From positions 1 to 64,000 of the forward strand of contig ARYC01001893.1 of NCBI GenBank assembly GCA_000711775.1: 64,000 bases of DNA, in the 5' to 3' direction. The stretch is from Oxytricha trifallax. Lineage: Eukaryota; Ciliophora; Spirotrichea; Sporadotrichida; Oxytrichidae. The notes beneath the pieces were generated by a model. It saw nothing but the letters and a program-made list of their open reading frames with translations. It was not told where the DNA came from and did no database searches. This document shows positions 47,601 through 58,516 of this stretch, in pieces (the first letter of the stretch is position 1; the number at the start of each line of letters is the position of its first letter). Both the position numbers and the translations under genes were made by a program.

Positions 47601-50600
47601 TGAAATAAAATCAATGATGAGACAACCAGAGAGATTGAACAGATCAGATGATTTAAATAATATTAAAAGGGCTTGACCCTTGTATGCTTTAAAGCTTATT
47701 GATTGGGGATCCCCAGAGACCTCGATGTGATCAAATTATTATTATTATTATATTATATTATATTATATTATATTATATTATATTATATTATTATTATATT
47801 ATATATATATATAATATTATATTAATATTTATATTTATATTATATTATATTTATATTATATTATATTATTATTATATTATATTATATTATTATTATATTA
47901 TATTATTATTATATTATATTATATATTATTATATTATATTTTATTATATTAATATTAATATTATATTATATTATATTTTATTATATTATATTATATTATA
48001 TTATATTATATTATATTATATTATATTATTAATATTAATAATAATTATTAGTTGGATCTTACCTAAACCTAAATTAGTGAAATTAGCTTGCTAAGTGATT
48101 TGTAAGAAATTAAAATAAGGGAAAATAAATTTATCTTAGTCTTCTTACATCCCTCTAGAAGCAGTAGGAGATATCCCACCAGACTCGTGTATAATGAATG
48201 AAATAAATAAAAATAATAATAGAAATTTAATTAAAATTGAAAAAAATGAGTCGTTATTTTGTAAAGCAACTTTGGAATTCCAAGTTGGTTTATGTGATTC
48301 CCTTTTAATATCATGGCAACTTCCGATATATTTCTAGTGTTTTTTACAGAACAAACGAAATAGAACCTGTTGAATATTCTTTGACCTATTCCAGGTACAA
48401 AATTCAGTGAACTCTGGGATTTGAACCCTTACACTTTCAAAGACGGCCAGTTGACAAGTATGTGTCATTACGTATTAAATTCATAAAAACTTGTCTAATT
48501 TAAATTGAAATTAAATTTCTTTTTGGTAGTACTGAGCTTTATTCTGCAGGAAATTAATTACTATTATTGCTGTTAATTTAAATATGAATTAAATGAATGA
48601 ATTGATTGGTAATAATAAAAATTTAGAGAAATAATTGATTTGAAATTATTGTAGGTCTTATTAAACTTTTTTCATTTTAACATCTTCACATTTTTAATGC
48701 TTTATCGTTAAAATTTACTGTAAATATTGGATGTGTCAATATTATCTATCCAAGATCAAAATATCAAAATTAAAAATGGTATTGCTTGAACTCATTCTAC
48801 TTTTAAAATGTATATTTAATGAGAATAATCCTTGATCCTGAGAATAATTTATTTTATAGATTATAGAAATTAATATTGACTAAAGTATTAAATATCATCT
48901 TAATATTTAATGAAATATCTTTTTTATAATTATGTTGAAATTAATATCTTGGAGGAAACTAAATATAAACTTGAATAAATGTTCCTTAAAATGCTCATCT
49001 ATTAGTGAAATTAAATTTAATTAATTCTCGAATTAATATCTTCAATTTTATTTCAATTTTTTCAATAACTGTTTTTAAACCCACTTACGTTTGAAATGAT
49101 CCTTTAGTTAAAATTAGTAATAAAACTTTGCTCTTAATCTTTTATACAAAATAATTCAATAGATTATATGATTTTTATTATGAAAATATAAATTATAAAC
49201 ATGATCAATAGAATGTGTTTCAAAAAGTGTTTCTTGATTATTAGAAAAATAGTTTTATTTCTAAATATTTAATAATATTTTTAATTTATTTTTAAGTTTA
49301 TTTTTATTACAAAAAATTAGTCAAATGTATTATTATGGAAATTATAGAAAAATTCTCACTTGTATTATTATTATTTTTTTTATTTTTACAAATGATTTAT
49401 AAAATTGTGTATTTTAAATTATTTTTTCATTAGTTTTTATTTTTTTTATTTTTGTTTCACTAAATTTCCCAATTAATAATTTGCTCAACATAAAATGTTT
49501 ATACAAAGGCTTTTGAAAACACTAATTTTAGATAGAATAGTGCGGATTCAGGTGCAGTATCTCCATTCTAACTTTTTGACAAATATATTATAAGCATCAG
49601 AACTTATGTGGTATTCTAACAAATATGTTTGAATAATTTGGTGATATAAATACTGCAAAATAAAAGGTGAATTAAGATTTAATCTAAAAAATAACTATCA
49701 AAATTTAATTAATTAATTTTGTTAATATCATTTCATTATCTCATCTATATAAACCTTAAAACTTGATTATCACAAAATTTAAATAAAAACACTTCTTTTT
49801 AATAATAATCACAAATTAAAAATTCTAATATTTTCTCTAAAAAATTAAAAAATATATCTTCCTTCAGAAAGGGAGTACAATTCTGGAATTATAAAAATTA
49901 CAGAATTGTGCATTCATTTCTTCATTTATTTTCAACAAGTTTTCTATACTTTTTAGTCAAGAATATTTTGTAATACTTTAAAATTTAGTAATAACTATTT
50001 AAATTAAATCAAAGTGATTGTGATTGTAATTGTACTTTAATTACAATAATTATTTAAAATTAATAAAGAAATCATTGTGATGCATAGAATTAAAGATGTT
50101 TATAATTTTTAACAATATTTAATATTTTAACTTTATTAATATAACTAATTCTTACAGCTAGTGAACAATGAATTATAAAAGTCAAATTCATCTGTAATTG
50201 GCGCACATATGAATATAAAAACTTATTTATAATATAAAAATTGATTTACATTATTTTAATATTGATTTATATATTTTATTATGAATGATTGGAATAAAGC
50301 AGAAATAAAGTTATTGTTTTAAGGGTCAAGAGATGGATTTTTGGCTTCAAAGTTTGGATGCCCCCAATGTATTTGGAATTCCAGATTTAAACTGGAATTC
50401 ATTTTCGAATAAGATTTATAAAAACAATAATTTCCATATTACAAATATTGTGAATTTTTTTAATATTTTAGATACAAAATGTTTTAAATAAAAATTGTGG
50501 TTTTATTATATAAAAACAATCTTATCAAAATATTATTTTTTCAATATTTTCTAATAAATTTTAAACATCCTACTTTAAATTTAAAGCATTATTCAAACAA

Positions 50601-52359
50601 AATAATTTCAGGATGATTAGAGAAGCATAATTACTTAAATTTCTTTTTCAAATATTTTGCTTGAATATTATACAACCGAAAATATAATTTTAATTCACTT
50701 TCTTTCGAAATTTTATTATATTTTTCTAAATAGAAAAATTTATAACTGTAGAAAAGGTAAGAGTAGAGAGTAATTTAGGGTAATGTAGAATTATTATTTC
50801 AAAACTTAATTAATTAATTAGTTTGAGAAATAGATTTTTTTATGTCGAAATATAGTATACCATCAAGAACGTCAATGCTAAGATTCAAGACAAGGAAAGA
50901 TTATGATTTCCATTTTCTTCATAGTGATTTTTGTATTGTAGGTCTTGACTAAGTAAGGACTGGCTGGCACTTGAAATATTCTTCCCATACACATTCGGAT
51001 GCTGGAGACAAAGATAGGACAGTGATACATCAAAGGTTTTTCACAATTGACTAGTTGAAAAGAATTCGGCTGTTACGACTTGCAACACAAGTCCTAGGTG
51101 GCCACTTCAAAGGACCATCCAAGCTCTACTCAGTCAAATTTATAACTTTATTGAAATAAAATAATAATCGATCATGACCAAATTGGTAGACTTTGGCAGC
51201 ATGCCCAGCACAGGAGAACGCCTGGTTCGTTCCCCAGATCCGCCAACTGATACAACCGGCGAAATTTTACCTGGTCTCATGATCAGGCTTTTTCAGTCTA
51301 GTCTCTTATATACAACTCAATTTAGTAAATCAACTAACCTACATAGAAACAATGGTAACAATGCGATGTTGATATTCGAAATGGAAGATGGTTAAGTTTA
51401 AAGATGTTGTTTAATAATTAAATTATGTAAACAATTAACCATAATTTCAATTATCCTTTATACTTGACCTTCAGTTTATACTTTCTTACTTACTAAACAT
51501 AATAATTATTATAGAATATAATGGTGAATAAAAATGATTTATGAAGTGGAGATGAAATAGATTGAGTGTAATACTTACAAATAAATAATATTATTTATGG
51601 AAAATTATTTGAAATATCAGAATTTTATAATTAAAACAAACCACTAATAAATTATAAATTCCTTCATAATATATTATATAAATAAATAATGATATTTTTT
51701 TTTTAAAAAAATAATTATTATTCAAGATTTGACTAAATTCCTTCATATTTCTGGAATTCCAGTTTAAATCTGGAACTTTAGAAATATGTCTAAAATTTTT
51801 TAACAGATCTGGAATATAAATATTCCAGATATGTGGGGACATCCCAAAGTTTCATTAACTATGTGATAATCAAGGACCGACTATTGCTTTTGTCTTAAGT
51901 GAATTCGGAAAAACATTCGGCGGATATACAAGTTAATAATATATATTAATTATATTTTTATATTTTTACTTTTATAATCAATAAAATTAATTCAATATAA
52001 TTAAACTTTAATATAAAATACTAAGTGTATCATGGACTTCTGCTGGTGGTGTTTGGAAAGAAGATAGATAAGCTTTTCTGTTTTAGTTAAATTAAAGATC
52101 CATACATCCAATTGAGAAGAACTTTGGAAATGCAGTTTACCATAATGCAAGTTACAATATAGTATTTGGACATGGTGGAAATGATTTGTAATTGAGCAAT
52201 TAGTGTGATGTAAATTAAAGTAATTACTCAAACTTGGGCCTTACCTATAAACTGCCACCTGGCTATACTTATGAGACAGATGATGCAAAGAAGTATTTAG
52301 CTGGTGAGTATAGATTCCAAGTACTAGAAATTGAAGTATACTCACTTAAAATTAATTGA
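44678..52359 (+). CDS. RING / B-box / coiled-coil / TLDc protein, copy 5 (A type), IES-interrupted
   Basis: ATG 44678, TGA 52357-52359. Segments: 44678-44759, 44833-45004, 45020-45119, 45278-45376, 45768-45889, 45917-46174, 48049-48197, 48245 to about 48510, a possible block near 48730-48800, about 50151-50214, 50280-50355, 51853-51933 and 52023-52359. RING-like LNCLNC..LDCGDEICLDC, B-box CDKHKDYYSEYYC.., coiled coil, TLDc GSRDGFLASKFHQLC, KTFGGYTSVSWTSAG, YKLPPGYTY, YLAGEYRFQVLEIEVYSL. It carries the most inserts of any copy: a MITE, a 1.86 kb retroelement and a 1.49 kb hAT-like element in coding DNA. The central block has an in-frame TGA (RYKIQ-stop-TLGFEP; the other copies have TAA = Gln) and a frame conflict near 48075, so the copy may be non-functional despite intact domains. 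Confidence 0.65.
44754..44832 (+). other. IES, 79 bp, pointer ATTGTG (copy 5, RING)
   Basis: Repeats at 44754-44759 and 44833-44838. Confidence 0.75.
44999..45019 (+). other. IES, 21 bp, pointer ATTAGT (copy 5)
   Basis: Repeats at 44999-45004 and 45020-45025. Joins VLRLV to CDKHKD. Confidence 0.75.
45116..45277 (+). other. IES, 162 bp, pointer AATA (copy 5)
   Basis: Repeats at 45116-45119 and 45278-45281. Confidence 0.65.
45375..45769. mobile_element. MITE-derived IES, TA pointer (copy 5)
   Basis: Same site as in copies 1, 3 and 7; ends TATTGTAGGAATACATTTGA and complement; excision gives DN-QLALITNL in frame. Confidence 0.8.
45884..45916 (+). other. IES, 33 bp, pointer TTGAAC (copy 5)
   Basis: Repeats at 45884-45889 and 45917-45922. 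Confidence 0.65.
46655..47331 (+). pseudogene. Retroelement 2, upstream coding-like region
   Basis: Two overlapping frames are open under the ciliate code. One runs from after a TGA at 46650 to about 46977 (..QQDYKETIKERRLQTLSK.., ..YHFSLLDREYTKIRFGRNH..). The other runs from ATG 46642 to TGA 47329-47331 and contains MSTKGSKHHTKQKPNTYTNN (from 47059) and VKSGYYPIQLKKVIKYHKRF. The best protein signal switches frame near 46980-47059, so this is either two ORFs or one frameshifted protein. Basic, possibly nucleic-acid-binding; family not recognised. Confidence 0.4.
47301..47579 (+). CDS. Small acidic CxxC protein of retroelement 2 (92 aa)
   Basis: ATG 47301 to TGA 47577-47579, using TAA/TAG as Gln. 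It has WCPICNLTDC near residue 17, which could bind a metal, an acidic stretch SSIDSEEEEKKIEKH near 60, and a C-terminal FYRERVYLRQLW. It overlaps the end of the preceding frame and lies just ahead of the conserved 3' end. I recognise no family; the good codon mix and lack of TGA suggest it is real. Confidence 0.5.
47736..48033. repeat. ATT/ATATT simple-repeat tail
   Basis: Nearly 300 bp of TTATTA and TATAT-type units at the 3' end of retroelement 2. The open frame across it is a low-complexity artefact. Confidence 0.9.
48193..48244 (+). other. IES, 52 bp, pointer AATGA (copy 5)
   Basis: Repeats at 48193-48197 and 48245-48249. Joins PDSCIM to SRYFVKQL. Shared with copy 3 only. Confidence 0.6.
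48520..50150. other. Long non-coding interval inside copy 5
   Basis: Matches 4820-6350, 18901-20560 and 28600-30172. The short conserved frame (VSILSIQDQNIKIKNGIA) here ends in TGA at about 48789. Confidence 0.5.
50208..50279 (+). other. IES, 72 bp, pointer TATGAAT (copy 5)
   Basis: Repeats at 50208-50214 and 50280-50286. Joins VIGAH to MNDWNKAEI. Confidence 0.7.
50348..51852. mobile_element. hAT-like TIR element inside the TLDc coding region (copy 5)
   Basis: Element 50356-51844 (1489 bp) with inverted ends GGATGCCCCCAATGTATTTGG / TATGTGGGGACATCC and inner GGAATTCCAGATTTAAACTGG-type repeats, flanked by a perfect 8-bp duplication CAAAGTTT (50348-50355, 51845-51852). It interrupts ASKF-HQLCDNQGP; precise loss of element plus one repeat restores the TLDc frame. 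An 8-bp TSD suits the hAT superfamily, but no transposase is seen. Confidence 0.85.
51045..51480 (+). pseudogene. Cargo-like open frame inside the hAT-like element
   Basis: A G+C-richer region with a frame open from after a TGA at about 51042 (LVEKNSAVTTCNTSPRW..) through ATG 51174 (MTKLVDFGSMPSTGERLVRS) to TGA near 51475. About 140 codons under the ciliate code. No transposase motif, no family recognised. It may be captured sequence or chance. Confidence 0.3.
51930..52022 (+). other. IES, 93 bp, pointer AAGT (copy 5, TLDc)
   Basis: Repeats at 51930-51933 and 52023-52026. Joins GGYTS to VSWTSAG. Confidence 0.75.
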
Positions 52360-52958
52360 TTTTAGAGATCTCAATAAAAGAAATATAAATGATTGAAGTA
52401 TTAATGATTTACTATAAATGTTTATTTTATTTATTTTAGTTAAATTCTAAATAAATAATTATTTAATTTATCAATGCTTTATATAATATTTTTGATAATT
52501 AAAATAATAAAAGCCATGTTTATAAAATCTAATTAAATAAATTATTTATTATTTTTTTATAAGTAATTAAGAATGAATTATTATTACTAATATTCATTTA
52601 ATTTTATAAATTGAGATAATATTTAAAAAACAATAATTAATTTTAATATTAATCATCACTTATTTTAATAAAAAATCATTCGATTTTTATCCTTGATTTT
52701 AACTCTATTTAAATATATTAGTCTAGACATTATTACAATAAATACATTTAAATTTGAATTTTGATTGGTAAATTAGTAAATTAAATATATTATACAATTA
52801 AATCTAAGCCAAGTTTTGAATAAAAAATATTCTAAATCATATAATTAGATCAATAGAGTTTTTATTACAAACTTAAAAGTATAATCATAGCTTTAAGCAT
52901 ACAATTTAGATTATTATAAATTTTAAAAAGTCAATTATGGCTAACTTAGTATTTTAGT
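52360..52958. other. 3' flank of copy 5
   Basis: No gene. Carries the empty site (about 52592) of the foldback found after copy 3. Confidence 0.5.
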
Positions 52959-53376
52959 TATTGTATAATCAAATTTAAAATTGGAAAATTAATTATTAAT
53001 TTATTTATTAAAATTTAAAATCGTATTAGTTTAAAAGTTGGTCAATGAAAATTATGTTGGGCTCAGTCGATAGAGAATTTAAAATTAGCTAAACTTTATT
53101 ATTGGCAGTACTATTTTATCGCATCGAGGGAGTGAGATATCATGTGAATTAAAAGCTTTAAATTCACTAAATTACATCAAAACTCACATTAAAATCAAGT
53201 TATCTCTCTCTAAGGATGCGATTAAACAATACCGCTATTAATGAAATCCAGTTAATTTTAAATTATTTATCGAATAAGCAATGATTTTTTAAATTGGCCA
53301 ACTTTAATGCAACGACTTTTACATAATTTTAATATATTTTATATATAAATTTTGTTTTCCAAATAATTCTACAATA
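52959..53376. mobile_element. MITE after copy 5, partly degenerate
   Basis: TA-bounded, ends TATTGTATAATC and ATTCTACAATA. Inner motifs TATTGGCAGTACTATTTTATCGCATCGAGGG type. Orthologous to the MITE at 32672. Confidence 0.75.
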
Positions 53377-55355
53377 ATTAGAATTTTTATATTTCAAATT
53401 AAGACTTTAATAATCGAGTATATAATTAACTTGTGGACGAAATGTAACATTAAAAATTTACAATTTAACTGTTATTATCTTAATATATTTATTATGAGAA
53501 ATTCATTATAAAATAGTTTAATTTCAAATGTATTATATCATGAAATTAAAAAATTTGTTTTTAATATAGAAAGAAACTTTCTAAGTACTTGGGAAATAAT
53601 AAATTCTATAATAGATACATCATTATTTTCTCAAAACTATTTAATAAAAATTTGTATAACTGATTTTTATTTTTCAATCTCTGAGAATTATATTACTTCA
53701 TAATTTATTTCAAATATTATTATGAATTTTAAATTATCAATAACTTCGATCATTAAGTAAAGTATTTATTCACAAAGTTTTTAAACCAAGTGTAACTTAA
53801 GGAAATTAATTTAAAATAATATTAGTTAAAAATGCAAAAAATTGGACAATTTTTATATTATTATATTTAAAAAAAAGAATATACAAGTTTAATACTTGAT
53901 TTCCAAAAATATGAACAATAAAAAAAATAAATAAATCAAGGAATTCTCAAATAATTTTCGCAAGAAATGTAATTTAAGGGAAGATAAATATAAAGAAGAA
54001 TTAATTATTTGTATATTCTATAATATTGGATATTAATTTCAAAAAAATTTCATAATTGACATTGAAAATTATAAAAATTTTATTTTTTTCATTTATTAAA
54101 ATTAACCCCAAAATAATTTATAATCTATAAGGAATATCTTATTCCATTTGTAAATGATATAAAAATAAAGCAGTAATATTTTATTTTTTTTAAATAAACA
54201 TTATTTTTAAAGAATATGAATTTTATTAATTTTCATTTTTCAGTTATATCAGACTTATTATAATATTTAAATGAATTTTTATTATAACAGGCAATTAATT
54301 TAAAAATAATATAAATTTATTTATATTTAGTATGGTATATTAATATTTAATTAGATTCATTGAGTTAATATATCAATATGACAGTTTAAAAGATTAACAC
54401 AAATGATTAAATTTGATAATAAATCGTTTGTAAAAATGACATTAAATCAATCAATTTATCAAATAATTATACAAATCAATTAATATAGTGATTATTGACT
54501 AAGAATAATATTTGAGTATCAAGAATTGAATTCACTAAATACAATTATATAATTTAATTATTAATCATAAATATTAAAAAATTAAGAGTTTTTTTTATTA
54601 ATAAATCAACTTAATATATTTCTAGAATCATAATACAAATTAATATGGATTAAAAACACAAAAAGATCTGAAAACCTCTCCCAATCCTTATGCAAATATT
54701 TTTTATTTATTCAATGTAAGTATTTTATATTTCAAGAATTTTAACCTAAAATCCTAATTTAACTATAAACAAGTATTTTAATTCAAAATTTTCATGAATT
54801 TAAATAATTTCTCATAATATTGTTTTATGATTGTACGATTTCATAATATTAAACCTAACTCACGATTTATCAACTAAAATCATATTTCACAAAAATCTCT
54901 AATAATACAGACAGACTTATATCTTCTCTCAACTAGAATAAATTAGGAAAACAATAAAAATTAAATATCAAAATGCCTAATTAATTATGTATTGACATTT
55001 ATTAATCGCGCTATGTTTAAAAATAACCTTCATTAATATATTTTTTTCTGTATAATGCAATTAGTTTTAAGCATATAGAATTTAAGACTGTTAAGTTATT
55101 TATATTTTTAATATTTCTGATTCTTTTGTATTTTATCAATAATATTACAAATAATTGTATTGGTTACTTTTAAATAAGCCAAGAAATATTGATAAATTTT
55201 GATTATTAATTTAAGAACTCATAACTCATGTAATATGAAAATCTTAAATTATATTCAAGCTTTTATCATTTATTTTTTTTAGTGATGTATATTCTGCTAT
55301 AAAATTAGATTACTTTAACATATTTCAAAATATTTAACTTTAATCAAATATTAAA
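53377..55355. other. Intergenic, upstream of copy 6
   Basis: AT-rich. Holds the empty AATTTAAC site (about 53460) of the foldback at 33183. Otherwise matches 33807-36180 without the intact-end MITE at 34412. Confidence 0.45.
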
Positions 55356-55433
55356 ATGGATACTTCATAATTACATTGCCTAAATTGTTAAAGTTCTTAT
55401 AATTTGACATCTCATCTCCCAATCATACTTGAC

Positions 55434-55514
55434 TGTGTTTAAATATTTTAATCAATTAAATTATTAATTATGCAGTTTCTAATTACTTAATTATATATTA
55501 TTATTTTATTAAAA
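55434..55514 (+). other. IES, 81 bp, pointer TGTG (copy 6, RING)
   Basis: Repeats at 55434-55437 and 55515-55518. Confidence 0.7.
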
Positions 55515-55678
55515 TGTGGGGATGAGATATGTTTCCAATGCTATTAAAACGAATTGTCTCTTTTATATGATAAAGTCTATATTTGCTGTTTAGATATTGA
55601 GCACGAAATTTAAAAAGATAACAATCCCATGTTAAATTGCAAGATAATCAACTAACTCTAATAAAATAATGTTCTTAA

Positions 55679-55740
55679 AGTAGAATTAATTTTACATCAT
55701 TATAAATAACTTTATAAAATTATGATTAAACTTTAATATT
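55679..55740 (+). other. IES, 62 bp, pointer AGTA (copy 6)
   Basis: Repeats at 55679-55682 and 55741-55744. Joins VLKV to CEKHKDL. Confidence 0.65.
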
Positions 55741-55835
55741 AGTATGCGAGAAACACAAGGATTTATTTTGTGAGTATTATTGTGCTAAATGTGATTAAAT
55801 TGTTTATTACATGTGCTCACAGATCGACCACTCAA

Positions 55836-56303
55836 TTAATTATATTAAAATGTATAATAATATAAGATTATAATTATTATTTATTTTTTTCGTTTTCATT
55901 AGATTAATAATATAATCTTTTAAAAAATGTTTTAATATTAAAATATGATATGAATTATAAAAATATATGTTAATTGTTTATTTCTTACATTCTTAATCAA
56001 ATTGGAAATATTTACAAGATAATTCTATAAATTAAAATAATTTACAAAAGGAAAAACAAAAATAAATCTGAGTTCGAATTAACAACTATATTTAAAAATA
56101 TAATGCCATTTTGCTTACAAATATATATTTTTAATAAATTTAAACATTTTATCAAAAATTATTATATATTTATTAAATGATTGGGGTTTTTTAGATTAAA
56201 ATAAAAAATTTAGCCATAAAATCTTAGTTGTAATCGAGTATTATAAATGAATTAGAAATATTAAAGTAATTCAATAATTAGTATTATAAAATTAAATAAT
56301 TTT
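55836..56303 (+). other. IES, 468 bp, pointer TTA (copy 6)
   Basis: Repeats at 55836-55838 and 56304-56306, chosen because only this join keeps DHSIS-QSHNGG in frame. Confidence 0.5.
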
Positions 56304-56510
56304 TTAGCTAATCTCATAATGGAGGTAAACTACACAAAGTGAGCCCTGAAAACTTTATATAGTATCTTAATTAAATAAATACACTTCTTGAGAAATAACT
56401 TGAATTGATCACAAACTTGAAGATAAAACTTAACAATCATATCAACTAAGCATAAAATTTATCAAATAGCGCCTTAAAATATATTTATATTTATTACTTC
56501 AACTCTATGC

Positions 56511-56540
56511 TGAACTTAAATAATTAATTAATTATTAAGT
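56511..56540 (+). other. IES, 30 bp, pointer TGAAC (copy 6)
   Basis: Repeats at 56511-56515 and 56541-56545. Joins SML to NKTKLLLKDF. Confidence 0.65.
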
Positions 56541-56863
56541 TGAACAAGACCAAGCTTTTGTTAAAAGATTTCGTGAAATAAGAAGATTTTAGTAAACTTT
56601 AAATCAATTACTATACTCTTGATGAGTAAGAACAGAATTAAGAAGAAATTAAAGAATAAAATGATTTTTAAGAAATTGATATTACAATAAATAATATCTA
56701 AAATCCGTATGCTTCTGATTAGAAAAATCATGGTAATTATAGTTAAATATTAAATATTATGTTGGTATTAGTAAGTTTAATTCAATGTTTTCAATATGAG
56801 TAATTCCTATAATTAGTGGACGGTGAAATATAAAAATCAAGCTCATCTCTAATTGGATAGCAC

Positions 56864-57316
56864 ATGAAAAATATTTTAAATAATTTATATATTATTGTAG
56901 GAATACTTTCGAAATTGGGAAAATAATTTTAATTAAATTAATTATTCATTAAATTATTGGCAGTTAAAGTTGTCCAATTTAAACGAACTTGGGCTCATTC
57001 GATAGAGAATTTAAAATTAGCTGGACTTTATTATTGGCGGTACTATTTTATTTCATCGAGGGAGCGAGATAACTCGACTTTAATGTGAGGGTATAATTTA
57101 ATGAATTTAGAGGTGTTAACATTAAAGTCGAGTTATCTCGCTCCCTCGATGAGATAAAATAGTACCGCCAATAATAAAGTCCAGCTAATTTTAAATTCTC
57201 TATCGAAAAAGCCCAAGATCGTTTAAATTGGACAACTTTAACTGCCAATAATTTAATGAATAATTAATTTAATTAAAATTATTTTCCCAATTTCGAATGT
57301 ATTCCTACAATATTAA
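56864..57316 (+). other. IES, 453 bp, pointer ATGAA, with nested MITE (copy 6)
   Basis: Repeats at 56864-56868 and 57317-57321. The counterpart in copy 4 is 35 bp; the difference is a MITE inserted within the IES. Confidence 0.75.
56893..57312. mobile_element. MITE nested in an IES of copy 6
   Basis: TA-bounded palindrome with ends TATTGTAGGAATACTTTCGA and complement. Well-preserved arms with TAACTCGACTTTAATGT / ACATTAAAGTCGAGTTA at the centre, so probably a recent insertion. Confidence 0.85.
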
Positions 57317-57466
57317 ATGAATGATTGGAATAAAGCAGATTTAAGCTTGTTGTATTAAAGAACTAGAGATGAATTAGAGCTTCAAAATTCCATTAATAAT
57401 GCGATAATTAGGACCTACAATTGCTTTTGTCTTGAGTGAATTTGGTCAAATATTCGGTCGTTTTAC

Positions 57467-57538
57467 AAGTTATTTTTATAAGTATTAATTAACTTATAGT
57501 ATTTTAATGGCAATCATTTATTTAATTAGTAAAATTTA
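57467..57538 (+). other. IES, 72 bp, pointer AAGT (copy 6, TLDc)
   Basis: Repeats at 57467-57470 and 57539-57542. Confidence 0.7.
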
Positions 57539-58120
57539 AAGTCACTCATGGATATCCCACACCTCCTACAGTTCAGACAAATATGCTCTTCTGTTTTAAC
57601 TAAATTAAAGAACCATACTTCCAATAAAGATTTTAAAATATGCAATTTACACTCATAAAGATAGTCTGATATCATTTGGGGGTGGTCATGAACTAAACTT
57701 GGTAAATTAGTGTAATGCGAATAGGAATAGTTCCTCGAAATTTGATGGGTACTATAGAGGGCCACTCGGTTGTGTCGATGGCTCACAGGAATCGAATAAA
57801 TACTTAGCGGGTTGGGATAATTTTAAAGTTCTAGAAATTTAAGTATACTCAGTAAAGGTCCCTTGATTATATAAGTAAATTAAGAGGTTTTGTTTATTTA
57901 AGATTAATAAACTTTTTAATATGAAATTATTATATTTATTTTATTAACCCTTTTGTAAATGTAATTTAATTTGAATTATTATTTAAAAAATATGATTAAA
58001 TTATTAAAAATTCAATAATTATTTGATTTGTATTTGAATTAAACTATTTAAAAATGCTATTAATTTATTATTTAAACTTCTTTTATTAAATTAAAGATTT
58101 CAATGGCAAAGATTAGAAAT

Positions 58121-58516
58121 TTTGAGGGGGAAGTTTCCTGCCTCAAAGTTTTATATGCATCCTAGGTGGAAGTTTCCTGCCCCATACATAAAAATATATA
58201 ATTTTTATAATTTTCAAAGAATCTTTATTATCAATTATGATAAAGTTATTTATAATTTAGCTTCAAATATCATTTCTGTCTTGATCATGAATTTACATTT
58301 TAATGAAAATCACATTAAGTGTTAATAAAAAACAATTATTTTAGACTTGTTTATAATTGATAATTTGATAAATATTAATTATGTACCTTGAAAATTATAT
58401 GTTAGTAAAAATTGTTTAGTACATGGTAATGGTAATTAAAATTGAAATTTATTTGTTTCTAATATTTTTATGGCCAAACAATATAAAATTTAATGTTGGG
58501 CCAGGATACTCCCCCC
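58121..58516. mobile_element. Inverted-repeat element with GGGGGAAGTTTC tips, second copy
   Basis: Orthologue of 38531-38925: GGGGGAAGTTTCCTGCC twice at the left, CCAGGATACTCCCCCC at the right. Confidence 0.65.

Larger units (their letters stand above)
46160..48048 (+). mobile_element. Non-LTR-like retroelement insertion 2, inside copy 5
   Basis: 1.86 kb between 15-bp direct repeats ATTAATAATAATTAT (46160-46174, 48034-48048), inserted in the coiled-coil coding region (NNNY-QLDLT). The 3' end shares GGGCTTG..CCCTT..AGAGACCTC..ATGTGATCA with insertion 1 and runs into a 290-bp ATT/ATATT repeat. It contains at least one intact small ORF (47301-47579) and coding-like frames upstream. No reverse transcriptase motif recognised. 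Confidence 0.75.
55356..57866 (+). pseudogene. RING / B-box / coiled-coil / TLDc, copy 6 (B type), degenerate
   Basis: ATG 55356, TGA 57864-57866. Segments: 55356-55437, 55515-55682, 55741-55838, 56304-56515, 56541-56868, 57317-57470, 57539-57866. RING-like LHCLNC..LDCGDEICFQC. B-box CEKHKDLFCEYYC with IVYYMC (Tyr where A copies have Cys). The frame is open from NQSHNGGKLHK through the coiled coil directly into the linker (YEQFLQLVDGEIQKSSSSLI), showing the B form lacks the A-type central block. The first TLDc segment has two one-base losses relative to copy 4 (near 57380 and 57412) and so is broken; the second (SHSWISHTS.., SFGGGHELN, NFKVLEIQVYSV) is open. Confidence 0.65.

Noticed and set aside
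47699..48094. 131-codon open frame rich in Ile and Tyr
   Set aside because: Translation of the ATT/ATATT simple repeat at the retroelement tail.
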